A stretch of 18,147 nt of DNA from Bacteroidota bacterium (GTDB taxonomy: Bacteria > Bacteroidota > Bacteroidia > Bacteroidales > Prolixibacteraceae): contig JAUZOB010000023.1 of assembly GCA_030706665.1 (NCBI GenBank), positions 1-18,147 on the forward strand, given 5' to 3'. Under the pieces are notes generated by a model. That model was not told the DNA's origin and searched no databases. It worked only from the letters and a program-made list of their open reading frames with translations. Below are positions 6,964 through 14,482 of this stretch, in pieces. Both the position numbers and the translations under genes were made by a program. Each line of letters begins with the position of its first letter. The stretch's first letter is position 1.

Positions 6964-9495
6964 ATGGCTGAAGGCGAAAAAATTATTCAGATCAACATTG
7001 AAGAGCAAATGAAGACCGCTTACATTGACTATTCAATGTCGGTCATTGTTGCTCGTGCATTGCCAGATGTGCGTGATGGGCTAAAACCTGTTCACCGCAG
7101 GGTATTATTTGGTATGAGTGAACTTGGTATCCTTTCAAACCGACCTTATAAAAAGTCGGCGAGAATTGTAGGAGAGGTACTTGGTAAATATCACCCTCAT
7201 GGTGATTCATCGGTTTACTTCACGATGGTGCGTATGGCACAGGACTGGTCTCTGAGATATCCGTTGGTTGATGGTCAGGGTAACTTCGGATCTATCGACG
7301 GCGATAGTCCGGCAGCTATGCGTTATACAGAAGCTCGTTTATCAAAGATAGCAGAAGAGACTCTTGCCGATCTTGATAAAAATACGGTTGATTTCCAGCC
7401 GAACTTCGATGATTCGTTATCAGAGCCGACCGTATTACCGACTCGTATTCCAAATTTGCTTATTAACGGAACTGCAGGTATTGCCGTAGGGATGGCAACC
7501 AATATGCCTCCCCATAATCTGTCGGATACAATTGATGCTACGATTGCTTATGTCGACAATCGGGATATCGACATTGAAGAACTGATTGATATTGTTAAAG
7601 CTCCTGATTTCCCTACGGGCGGCATCATTTATGGTACAGAAGGAGCCAAAGAAGCATTCCGTACCGGTAAAGGCCGTATTGTAATACGCGGTAAGGCGCA
7701 TATCGAGACAGAAGGGAATCGTGAAAAAATAGTTGTTACCGAGATTCCTTATATGGTCAACAAAGCCGAGATGATTATGAAAACGGCTGAGTTGATTAAT
7801 GAAAAGAAAATAGATGGGATCTCGAATGTGAATGATGAATCCGACCGTGACGGGATGCGTGTGGTCTTTGATATTAAGAAAGATGCTATTTCGAACGTTG
7901 TCTTAAATCAGCTTTATAAATATACACAACTACAGTCTGCTTTCAGTGTGAATAATATTGCACTGGTAAAAGGAAGGCCTCGTTTGTTAAATCTGAAACA
8001 GCTGATTCATTATTTCGCAGAACATCGGCATGACGTCATTATTCGTCGTACCCAATTTGAACTGGATCAGGCAGAGAAAAGAGCTCACATTCTGGAAGGA
8101 TTAATCATTGCTTGCGACAACATTGATGAAGTTATCCGGATTATTCGTTCTTCTAAGACTCCCGATGAAGCCAGAGAGCGTTTGATCGAACAGTTCTCAT
8201 TAAGTGATATTCAGTCAAGGGCTATTGTTGAAATGCGTTTGCGTCAGCTAACCGGTCTGGAACAGGATAAATTACGTGCAGAATATGAAGAGATCGAGAA
8301 ATTGATTGAATATTTGAAGCGTGTCCTGGCGGAAGAACCGTTAAGAATGCAGATTATCAAGGATGAGCTATTGGAAATCAAAGAGAAATACGGAGATAGC
8401 CGCCGGACTAAAATTGAGATGAATGCAGAAGAATTCAACCCTGAAGACTTCTTTGCCGACGAACAAATGGTAATTACCATTTCTCATATGGGCTATATTA
8501 AACGGACAGCCTTAACAGAATTCAAAACTCAGGGTAGGGGTGGAGTCGGTTCAAAAGGGAGTACAACCCGCGACGAAGACTTCCTGGAGCATATGTTTGT
8601 AGCGACAATGCATAATACTCTGCTTCTTTTTACAGAGAAAGGGAAATGCTTCTGGTTAAAAGTGTATGAAATTCCTGAAGGGACAAAAGTTGCAAAAGGA
8701 AGAGCCGTTCAGAATTTATTGAATATTGAACAGGACGATAAGATCAGAGCGTATATTAATGTTCAGAATTTGAAAGACGAAGAATACATCAATAATAATT
8801 TCATTATTCTTTGTACCAAAAAGGGAATTATTAAGAAAACATCGCTCGAAGCTTATTCTCGTCCACGCCAGAATGGAGTGAATGCAATTACCATTCGTGA
8901 AGGAGATCAGCTGATTGAAGCTCGTTTGACAGGTGGAAATCATGAGATTCTGATGGCAGTTAAATCCGGTAAAGCAATCAGATTTAATGAAGACGGTGTT
9001 CGTGCAGTCGGCCGTACCGCGTCGGGTGTTAAAGGAATTACACTCAAAGATGAGGACGATGAGGTTGTAGGAATGGTTTGTATTGAAAATGAAAGCGAAG
9101 ATGTCATGGTCGTTTCAGATAAAGGATATGGGAAACGTTCTCCGATTTCTGATTACAGAATAACCAATCGTGGCGGAAAAGGTGTCAAGACAATCAGTAT
9201 TACAGATAAAACAGGTGATCTGATTGCAATCAAGAACGTTGTCGACACGGATGACTTGATGATCATTACGCTTTCAGGAATCGCTATTCGTCTTCCGATC
9301 TCTCAGATTCGCATGATGGGACGTAATACTCAGGGGGTTCGTCTGATTAATCTCCGCGATACAGATTCGATCGCTTCAATAGCCCGAGTAATAAACAGCG
9401 ATGAAGAAGAATCTGTTGAAATGTTAGAAGGAGAAGAGAATTCTGAGTTGAATGAAGGAGATATTGAAGTGGGTGATAATGAAAATAACTCATAA
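6964..9495 (+). CDS. gyrA: DNA gyrase subunit A
   Basis: An 843-residue gyrase A subunit, which cuts and rejoins DNA during ATP-driven negative supercoiling with GyrB. The breakage-reunion domain contains the quinolone-determining region (GKYHPHGDSSVYFTMVRMAQ, 74-93) and the catalytic Tyr121 in AAMRYTEARL. The coiled-coil gate follows (about 360-480). The C-terminal pinwheel carries a GyrA-box-like QGRGGVG (523-529), which favours GyrA over ParC, and repeated blade motifs such as KGYGKRSPISDYRITNRGGK. The last 30 residues are strongly acidic, a tail type known in Escherichia coli to tune wrapping. Ser82 aligns with E. coli Ser83, but the position of E. coli Asp87 is Phe86 (codon 7219-7221). 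The gene has its own promoter and no clear terminator before the TPR gene. Confidence 0.97.
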   Translation: MAEGEKIIQINIEEQMKTAYIDYSMSVIVARALPDVRDGLKPVHRRVLFGMSELGILSNRPYKKSARIVGEVLGKYHPHGDSSVYFTMVRMAQDWSLRYPLVDGQGNFGSIDGDSPAAMRYTEARLSKIAEETLADLDKNTVDFQPNFDDSLSEPTVLPTRIPNLLINGTAGIAVGMATNMPPHNLSDTIDATIAYVDNRDIDIEELIDIVKAPDFPTGGIIYGTEGAKEAFRTGKGRIVIRGKAHIETEGNREKIVVTEIPYMVNKAEMIMKTAELINEKKIDGISNVNDESDRDGMRVVFDIKKDAISNVVLNQLYKYTQLQSAFSVNNIALVKGRPRLLNLKQLIHYFAEHRHDVIIRRTQFELDQAEKRAHILEGLIIACDNIDEVIRIIRSSKTPDEARERLIEQFSLSDIQSRAIVEMRLRQLTGLEQDKLRAEYEEIEKLIEYLKRVLAEEPLRMQIIKDELLEIKEKYGDSRRTKIEMNAEEFNPEDFFADEQMVITISHMGYIKRTALTEFKTQGRGGVGSKGSTTRDEDFLEHMFVATMHNTLLLFTEKGKCFWLKVYEIPEGTKVAKGRAVQNLLNIEQDDKIRAYINVQNLKDEEYINNNFIILCTKKGIIKKTSLEAYSRPRQNGVNAITIREGDQLIEARLTGGNHEILMAVKSGKAIRFNEDGVRAVGRTASGVKGITLKDEDDEVVGMVCIENESEDVMVVSDKGYGKRSPISDYRITNRGGKGVKTISITDKTGDLIAIKNVVDTDDLMIITLSGIAIRLPISQIRMMGRNTQGVRLINLRDTDSIASIARVINSDEEESVEMLEGEENSELNEGDIEVGDNENNS

Positions 9496-9546
9496 TCAGT
9501 GATTTGTTAATTAATATTAAATAGTTCTACAATATTCCTGAAATAT

Positions 9547-9554
9547 TATATTTG
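9547..9554 (+). promoter_or_regulatory. -7 promoter box of the TPR protein gene
   Basis: TATATTTG matches TAnnTTTG and ends 25 bases before the ATG at 9580. The -33 position (TTC at 9525-9527, 19 bases upstream) is one base off TTG. A small inverted repeat, AATATT at 9531-9536 and again at 9542-9547, sits between the two elements. Confidence 0.5.
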
Positions 9555-9579
9555 CAATTAAAATTCAAAATAATTGAAC

Positions 9580-10764
9580 ATGAAAAGAACATTTTTATTT
9601 TTGGCCTTAGCTTTTGCTGTTACCGGAGCTTTTGCTCAAAAAGGCCTGGTTTCTACAGCTCAGAGCCTTAAAGAGTCCGGTAAACTTGATAAAGCACTCG
9701 CTGCCATCAATGAAGCTATTGACCCTGCAAATCCAAAAGCAGAGAAGACAGTTAACTGGCCACGTTCTTATGAGGTGAAAGGGGAAATCTACCAGGCAAT
9801 GTACAGCTCAAAAGATGAAAACATGAAGAAGCTGGATCCAAATCCTTTAGCTCAGGCTTTCGACGCATATATGAAAGCATTAGAACTTGATAAAGACAAT
9901 AATTATTCAAAAAGTGTAAAGATTAAGATTCAGCTACTTACAAATGATTTGACACAACAGGCTGTAGGTGCTTTTGAAAAAGAAGATTTCAGCAAGGCGC
10001 TTGATTCATTCGAAAGGATTCTTTCAATTAATAAGATGAAACTTTTCCAGGATAAAGATAAAGCGACACAAACTGTTGATACTGTCATCATCTACAATGC
10101 TGGTTTGGCTGCATTGAACGGGAAGAACTATCCTAAAGCAACTCAATATTTGAAAGAAGCTGTAGATTTAGGATATCAGGGCGTAAATACAACTCGTTTG
10201 CTTGCAAAGGCATTTCTTGATTCAGGCGACACAATTAGCCATGAGAAAGTGATAAAAGAAGGTTATGCAAAACATCCTGAATCACTTGAAATGCTATACG
10301 ATGTGATTAATTTCTATATCCTGGTTAAAAAAGATAATAATCAGGCATTGAAATTCATTGACTTGGCACTCGAAAAAGACCCTAAGAATGCAACACTTCT
10401 TTTTGCAAAAGGAACTGTACAGGAAAAGACTAATGCAGAAGATGCCGCTAAATCTTACCAGCAGGCAATTGATGTAAAACCTGACTATTTCGATGCGTAT
10501 TACAATTTAGGAGCTCTTTATTATAATAATGGTGTAAAATTCCTTGAGTCTTCAAATAAAATTCCAACCGATCAGCCTAAAAAATATGAAGAAGAACTGA
10601 AAAAGGCTGATGTTGAATTTCATAAATCGCTTCCATATATGGAAAAAGCGAATGAGTTAAAAGCAAAAGATCGCGCTATTCTTGAATCTTTAAAAACTCT
10701 GTATTATCGCTTGAAAATAATGGATAAATTTAAAATTGTAGAAGAAGAACTAAAAAATCTTTAA
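9580..10764 (+). CDS. Exported tetratricopeptide-repeat protein
   Basis: A 394-residue protein with a classical signal peptide (MKRTFLFLALAFAVTGAFA, cleavage likely after residue 19), so it acts in the periplasm or at the envelope. The mature part is helical with TPR-like units: KLDKALAAINEAI (36-48), PLAQAFDAYMKALELDKDN (89-107), EDFSKALDSFERILSINK (135-152), KNYPKATQYLKEAVDLG (182-198), NQALKFIDLALEKDPKN (254-270) and AAKSYQQAIDVKPDYFDAYYNLGALYYNNG (289-318). TPR proteins act as scaffolds; the partner cannot be told. The frame is open to a TTG at 9574, but the ATG at 9580 gives a proper signal peptide. It has its own -7 box and a terminator, although it lies 84 bases after gyrA and could also receive read-through from it. 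Confidence 0.85.
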   Translation: MKRTFLFLALAFAVTGAFAQKGLVSTAQSLKESGKLDKALAAINEAIDPANPKAEKTVNWPRSYEVKGEIYQAMYSSKDENMKKLDPNPLAQAFDAYMKALELDKDNNYSKSVKIKIQLLTNDLTQQAVGAFEKEDFSKALDSFERILSINKMKLFQDKDKATQTVDTVIIYNAGLAALNGKNYPKATQYLKEAVDLGYQGVNTTRLLAKAFLDSGDTISHEKVIKEGYAKHPESLEMLYDVINFYILVKKDNNQALKFIDLALEKDPKNATLLFAKGTVQEKTNAEDAAKSYQQAIDVKPDYFDAYYNLGALYYNNGVKFLESSNKIPTDQPKKYEEELKKADVEFHKSLPYMEKANELKAKDRAILESLKTLYYRLKIMDKFKIVEEELKNL

Positions 10765-10776
10765 TCCTCTATATTT

Positions 10777-10806
10777 GAAAAGGGAAACTACTTCCCTTTT
10801 CTTTTT
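10777..10806 (+). terminator. Rho-independent terminator of the TPR protein gene
   Basis: GAAAAGGGAA (10777-10786) and TTCCCTTTTC (10792-10801) form a perfect 10-base-pair stem with a 5-base loop, followed by TTTTT. It begins 12 bases after the stop codon. Confidence 0.88.
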
Positions 10807-11113
10807 AAATTTATTAATTTACTTAATATGAATTATCGGACAAATTAATATTATCCGTTTCTCTTATTATTTTGCAATATTATATTGACATTTCTTTTGT
10901 TATTTCCTTGTATTTGTTGAAGTTATTAAGATCTGATGATCAAAGATCCAATTACTTTTTATTTGTCCAGATAATTATTCTTCATTACAGATTTCCTTTT
11001 GAGAATTACATTTGCAGACACGTTCTTCTGAATCAGAATTGTTTCTATTTAATTTTTTTACTTAAAATTATAAATTTCAACTTATCAAAAGATAAAATGC
11101 AAAAAACCTTCTG
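10807..11113. other. AT-rich spacer with no recognisable gene
   Basis: About 300 bases of T-rich sequence. A further TAnnTTTG copy, TACATTTG at 11007-11014, could be an extra upstream start for the gene at 11141 but has no -33 partner. The 88-codon plus-strand frame at 10872-11138 starts at a TTG, is rich in Ile, Leu, Phe and Tyr as any frame in AT-rich DNA would be, overlaps the next promoter box, and is not a credible gene. Confidence 0.5.
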
Positions 11114-11121
11114 TATTTTTG
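11114..11121 (+). promoter_or_regulatory. -7 promoter box of the 371-residue protein gene
   Basis: TATTTTTG matches TAnnTTTG and ends 19 bases before the ATG at 11141. No TTG is found at the usual -33 distance. Confidence 0.5.
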
Positions 11122-11140
11122 AATGTAAATTCTTCTAAAC

Positions 11141-12256
11141 ATGAATACAGGGTTACGAATCATTCATCTGATCAGAGATAGATTTCAATATTTGGAAAAT
11201 GCTGTGTGTGTTTATGCGGAACCCGACAGTTCATTATCCGTCTCTTTCTTTAATCGTGCTACCTACAGCAAGCTGGTTACGCTTAAAATTGATAATGTCA
11301 CTCAGGGATTGCGTAAGCTTAGAGAAGCTCAGCCTCTTCAATCCGTCAGTTGGAAAAAGCCAAGTGTATTTCCTATGGAAATAAGACGATTAGTCGATGT
11401 TGAGCCCGGTTTCTTTGAAGATGAATCAGATACTCTCCTATTAATCAAAATAAATAATCAATTTGACAAGCTTTCGGATCTCCTTATCATTGATCTAAAA
11501 GCCAGCATGTTGGATAAAATTCTAAAGACAGAATTAAAAGAGATTAAACCACGCGAATTGCTTTCTGAACATATTTCAGGCGTTGTAATTGCCTACATGA
11601 ATACAATAGTTGATGATCTCGGACAACGGGAACAACTGCATCAGATGTGTCAGTCTCTTATATTAGAAAACCAACAATTTAAAGAACAAATTAGAAAGCA
11701 GGAAAACCGATTAAAACAGCTCCGTTTGGATCATGCTGATCATATGTTGCAGAATTATCGGGATCGCTATGGAATGAAACTTGAATTAAGCAATGCTGCA
11801 CGTGAAAAGTTGAATCTGTTTGAAGGAAAGGAAAAAGATATCGATCGTGCCCTTGACCGGGCTGTTAACTGGATTCGAGAATCAACTGTTACATTATCAG
11901 GAGAAGAGTTAATTCCAATACTAGAGCAACATTTGCAATTTTACAATGAGGTAATTGATATTCCAAAACTTCCTGTAGAAGAGAAAGAAAAGAAGAAGTA
12001 TCAGCGGACAATAGAATTACTTGATCGTTATGAAAATGCGGCCTTGCTCTTACGTCAACAAGGACATACACTGACTGGTAAAAATGTGGGGAAATTCTGT
12101 CCTCAGTCGATTAGTGCTCCGGCTATCACCGATTCACTCCGGAAGCATGAATTAAAGATTATTGATCTTTGCAAAATCTACCCTTCGCGATGGAATCTGA
12201 TCCGTAAAGAGTTTAAACCTGTTGTGAACCTGCTCAGAAGATACAGATTACTTTAA
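11141..12256 (+). CDS. Orphan 371-residue protein with coiled coil and sigma-54-activator-lid-like segment
   Basis: I do not recognise a named family. Residues 1-160 are a mixed alpha/beta N-terminal region without signal peptide or membrane segment. Residues about 160-196 are a polar coiled coil (ENQQFKEQIRKQENRLKQ). Residues about 197-258 (with ADHMLQNYRDRYGMKLELS and ALDRAV) follow the spacing of the region after the ATPase core in sigma-54 activators, where a His-hydrophobic-x-x-Tyr helix, a Leu-Ser-x-x-Ala start and an Arg-Ala-Val end are typical; the Trp-Pro-Gly-Asn of those proteins is replaced by Phe-Glu-Gly-Lys, and there is no Walker A, GAFTGA or Walker B. The C-terminus (about 308-371) has a possible helix-turn-helix around TGKNVGKFCPQSISAPAITD and a basic end. 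A cytoplasmic regulator is a guess. It has its own -7 box and converges on the zinc-ribbon gene. Confidence 0.75.
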   Translation: MNTGLRIIHLIRDRFQYLENAVCVYAEPDSSLSVSFFNRATYSKLVTLKIDNVTQGLRKLREAQPLQSVSWKKPSVFPMEIRRLVDVEPGFFEDESDTLLLIKINNQFDKLSDLLIIDLKASMLDKILKTELKEIKPRELLSEHISGVVIAYMNTIVDDLGQREQLHQMCQSLILENQQFKEQIRKQENRLKQLRLDHADHMLQNYRDRYGMKLELSNAAREKLNLFEGKEKDIDRALDRAVNWIRESTVTLSGEELIPILEQHLQFYNEVIDIPKLPVEEKEKKKYQRTIELLDRYENAALLLRQQGHTLTGKNVGKFCPQSISAPAITDSLRKHELKIIDLCKIYPSRWNLIRKEFKPVVNLLRRYRLL

Positions 12257-12343
12257 ATACATGAATAATCAATCGATTTAGGCTTTTAGAGAGACCCTAT
12301 CTGAATATGGCATGAAATTTAAGTATGAAGCAAGTGATTATAC

Positions 12344-12583
12344 TTATAAATGCAGACCTGCCTCAAATTCTTCGCGGGTAATTATATGATTTAAACCACA
12401 GATCGGACAGTTTGCGGAATAATGTGGTTTCAATGGAAAGATCGGGATAAAAAATAATGAGATCCATGATGTTTCTTTCCGAAGAATCCATTTCTTGGTA
12501 TTATGACAATGAAAGCAATAAATTTCCTTATCGCTTTCTTTTTCTTCAATTTTGGGACTCAGTCCGGAAATGAAAATAAACAT
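12344..12583 (-). CDS. Small zinc-ribbon protein
   Basis: A 79-residue protein. It opens with a hydrophobic stretch (MFIFISGLSP), has CFHC at 23-26, a hydrophobic middle with Trp and Pro (WISLFFIPIFPLKP, 40-53) and CPIC at 59-62, then a polar helix. Two CxxC knuckles flanking a WIPxFP-type segment are the layout of the small zinc-ribbon proteins common in Bacteroidetes and Firmicutes; the hydrophobic parts may touch the membrane. Function is unknown. The ATG at 12583 is the only sensible start. Upstream, TTAATTTG (one mismatch to TAnnTTTG) lies close by, but no good promoter is seen; it may be transcribed with the 59-residue gene 30 bases upstream. Confidence 0.75.
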   Translation of the reverse strand: MFIFISGLSPKIEEKESDKEIYCFHCHNTKKWILRKETSWISLFFIPIFPLKPHYSANCPICGLNHIITREEFEAGLHL

Positions 12584-12613
12584 GAATCTACAAATTAATC
12601 AAAGGCCGTTTTA

Positions 12614-12793
12614 TTATACGGTTCTGGGCCGGTAGAATTCCTCAAGTCCGTATTCGATTAAACGGTCCAATTCATCAATTACCTGTTTGCGGCTGACATG
12701 ATCAAAAGACAGATCGTCTTCTGATTTCTTCTGGATCGTATTTCGCAAAGCGAACATAGAACGAAGTGCCTCTCTAAGTTTATCCTGTTCCAT
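12614..12793 (-). CDS. Hypothetical 59-residue protein
   Basis: A short frame from the ATG at 12793 to a TAA at 12614 encodes 59 residues, beginning MEQDKLREALRSMFALRNTI and ending EEFYRPRTV. It is polar, charged and predicted helical (KQVIDELDRLIEYGLEEFY), with no signal peptide, cysteine or membrane segment. Support for a real gene: codon use and amino-acid composition are unlike the AT-rich spacers, a consensus -7 box lies 21 bases upstream, and it exactly fills the gap between mgsA and the zinc-ribbon gene. I do not recognise the family; function is unknown. Confidence 0.65.
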   Translation of the reverse strand: MEQDKLREALRSMFALRNTIQKKSEDDLSFDHVSRKQVIDELDRLIEYGLEEFYRPRTV

Positions 12794-12814
12794 GATAAAA
12801 ATGATTTTTTTCTA

Positions 12815-12822
12815 CAAATTTA
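12815..12822 (-). promoter_or_regulatory. -7 promoter box of the 59-residue protein gene
   Basis: On the minus strand TAAATTTG (12822-12815) matches TAnnTTTG and ends 21 bases before the ATG at 12793. No TTG at the -33 distance. Confidence 0.5.
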
Positions 12823-12828
12823 TCAGGA

Positions 12829-12852
12829 ACAAGAAACTATGAGTTTCCTTTG
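12829..12852 (-). terminator. Weak hairpin downstream of mgsA
   Basis: GAAACT (12833-12838) and AGTTTC (12842-12847) pair around a 3-base loop, with four more possible pairs outside a 2-base bulge. On the minus strand it lies about 35 bases past the mgsA stop but has no clean T run, so it is at best a weak terminator. Confidence 0.25.
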
Positions 12853-12885
12853 TCTTACCGTTACTTGAAATAAATGTTAAATTGG

Positions 12886-13365
12886 TTAGATGTCTTTAAG
12901 AGATCTTGTAATGTAAGTTGAATAATCCTTTACAATCGGTTCATAATCCTGATGGAAAAGTTCTGAAGAGATCATAAAATCAGCAGTCGAACGGTTCGTT
13001 GCTGTTGGGATGTTGTAAAGTGCACAAATTCTCAAAAGAGCTTTAACATCTACATCATGTGGTTGGGGTTCCATAGGATCCCAGAAAAAGAAGAGCATAT
13101 CGACTTTCCCTTCACTAATCATTGCCCCTAGCTGCTGATCACCTCCAAGCGGACCAGATTTCAATTTAATTACTTCTGGCGGAACAGCATCATTTTTTTG
13201 ACACTTAAGACTAATTGCTTCACTTACAAGCTTTCCTGTTGTTCCTGTTGCCACAATCTGATGAGGAATAAACTGTTTCCAGTTATATTCTACCCATTCT
13301 TTCAGGTCTGCTTTTCTGTTATCGTGCGCAACTAGGGCAATGACCTTTTTTTTCTTCATTTTCAT
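12886..13365 (-). CDS. mgsA: Methylglyoxal synthase
   Basis: A 159-residue enzyme that turns dihydroxyacetone phosphate into methylglyoxal and phosphate, a cytoplasmic bypass that relieves sugar-phosphate accumulation. Signatures: ALVAHD (10-15), TGTTGKL (40-46), SGPLGGDQQLGA (70-81) with the catalytic aspartate at 76, PHDVDVKALLR (102-112) with the second active-site Asp at 104, and IPTATNRSTADFMI (119-132). Length is close to the usual 150 residues. The start at 13365 is followed by another ATG two codons later; either is possible, and the -7 box at 13394-13387 suits both. It lies 33 bases downstream of the glucosaminidase gene on the same strand but has its own promoter box in the gap. Confidence 0.96.
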   Translation of the reverse strand: MKMKKKKVIALVAHDNRKADLKEWVEYNWKQFIPHQIVATGTTGKLVSEAISLKCQKNDAVPPEVIKLKSGPLGGDQQLGAMISEGKVDMLFFFWDPMEPQPHDVDVKALLRICALYNIPTATNRSTADFMISSELFHQDYEPIVKDYSTYITRSLKDI

Positions 13366-13386
13366 TTATAATTATATTTTATTCTG

Positions 13387-13394
13387 CAAATATA
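13387..13394 (-). promoter_or_regulatory. -7 promoter box of mgsA
   Basis: On the minus strand TATATTTG (13394-13387) matches TAnnTTTG and ends 21 bases before the mgsA ATG. It lies in the 33-base gap after the glucosaminidase stop, so any -33 contact would be inside that gene's last codons; no TTG is found at 17-23 bases. Confidence 0.5.
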
Positions 13395-13398
13395 ACCA

Positions 13399-14325
13399 TT
13401 ATTTCGCAAGGAAAGCATTGAATTGTGGCGTCCGCAGCATAATATTTCCCATTGAACCCCAGTGTTTTTGAGGCTTTGAGGCCAATAATACCGAACTACT
13501 GTCAATTTGGAAATGATCATATTGTCTTAACTCATTCTGGCGAATCATGCCACGCAAGTAATTCATATAATACTTTTTCCTTTCAGAATACGCTGTCAGT
13601 CCTGATATTAATTTTTCAAGACGAACACCTTTCCAACGTTGCTCACGAAATTTATGATATGATTTTGCACGAGCTAAAATGAAGAAATAATGTTCAATTG
13701 ATTCTAAAATATTTGAATATTTTCTCATATTCAGCATTTTCCCTTCGCTATAATAACGATAGGTTTGCTTACGATTAGAAGGAGAAGCAGATATAACGCC
13801 GAAAAAATTGTTGGCTTCCAAACACAATTTGGAAGTCCCCCACCCTGTTTCTACTGCAGCCTGAGCCACTACAAGGCTTGCTGCATGTGGTTTCAACCTT
13901 TTTTTCAAATCCAGGACACTTTCGGCCTGATATCTCTTCGTTAATTGAATTAAATACAAACTGTCTTCCGGATTCACCGGACGCTTATGCATCATCTGTA
14001 GTTCGATGTGCTTAACACGTTCAAGTTTTTGCCTTAATTCCCATTGTACGGTGAGTACTGCAGGTAATAATATCTGCAAAAAACTTTCCTTTTTCTGATC
14101 AGCGTCCAAATCAGCAATCGGGACCATCTTGTCATAGATGACCGGCTTTACAAAAATTGAATCAATACTGTTTTGGATTTCGCGTGCTGAACGTATTTTC
14201 CGATACTCAATGTTTAGCTGTTTTTCTTCAAACTCCTTACGTTCTTCTGTTTTTTGACACGCTGTTATTGAAATCGCTGATGCGATTAAAAGGCTTTTAA
14301 ATAAAAAATTTTTCTGAACTCTCAT
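13399..14325 (-). CDS. Lipoprotein glucosaminidase (Bax/GH73-like peptidoglycan hydrolase)
   Basis: A 308-residue protein with a lipoprotein signal: a basic start, hydrophobic SLLIASAISI, then lipobox ITAC with Cys23, so it should be anchored in the envelope. A charged helical spacer (about 25-115) leads to the glucosaminidase domain (about 135-270): SLVVAQAAVETGWGTSKLCL (150-169), where Glu159 is the probable catalytic acid, ANNFFGV (171-177), and a tyrosine-rich second half with LTAYSERKKYYMNYLRGMI (243-261). This is the layout of Bax-type N-acetylglucosaminidases, which cleave the glycan strands of peptidoglycan during growth or remodelling. It has a good promoter of its own at 14352-14382. 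The exact bond cleaved cannot be deduced from sequence. Confidence 0.88.
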   Translation of the reverse strand: MRVQKNFLFKSLLIASAISITACQKTEERKEFEEKQLNIEYRKIRSAREIQNSIDSIFVKPVIYDKMVPIADLDADQKKESFLQILLPAVLTVQWELRQKLERVKHIELQMMHKRPVNPEDSLYLIQLTKRYQAESVLDLKKRLKPHAASLVVAQAAVETGWGTSKLCLEANNFFGVISASPSNRKQTYRYYSEGKMLNMRKYSNILESIEHYFFILARAKSYHKFREQRWKGVRLEKLISGLTAYSERKKYYMNYLRGMIRQNELRQYDHFQIDSSSVLLASKPQKHWGSMGNIMLRTPQFNAFLAK

Positions 14326-14351
14326 CCAATACTTTTAGTGGATTACAGGCG

Positions 14352-14382
14352 CAAAGGTAGCGCTAAAATTCATATAATCAAA
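14352..14382 (-). promoter_or_regulatory. Bacteroidetes-type promoter of the glucosaminidase gene
   Basis: On the minus strand TTTG (14382-14379) and TACCTTTG (14359-14352), 19 bases apart, fit the TTTG / TAnnTTTG pattern with full consensus. The box ends 26 bases before the ATG at 14325. This is the best promoter match in the window. Confidence 0.75.
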
Positions 14383-14409
14383 ATATTAGTAAAACAATAG
14401 GATTTTGAT

Positions 14410-14429
14410 ATATACAAGTAATTGTATAT
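14410..14429. repeat. Short inverted repeat between flavodoxin and glucosaminidase genes
   Basis: ATATACAA (14410-14417) and TTGTATAT (14422-14429) pair around a 4-base loop. No T run follows on either strand. It lies about 55 bases past the flavodoxin stop and just upstream of the glucosaminidase promoter, so it may be a weak transcript end or a regulator site. Confidence 0.3.
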
Positions 14430-14482
14430 CAGTACACTAAAAACTCCTTTCTCTAACTGTCAATTAAACAATATGGTACAAC

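Noticed and set aside
10830..10862. Imperfect palindrome around CGGA / TCCG in the AT-rich spacer
   Set aside because: Only four outer bases pair perfectly; expected by chance in this composition.
10872..11138. 88-codon plus-strand frame in the spacer before the 371-residue gene
   Set aside because: TTG start, composition of random AT-rich DNA, and it overlaps the promoter box at 11114-11121.
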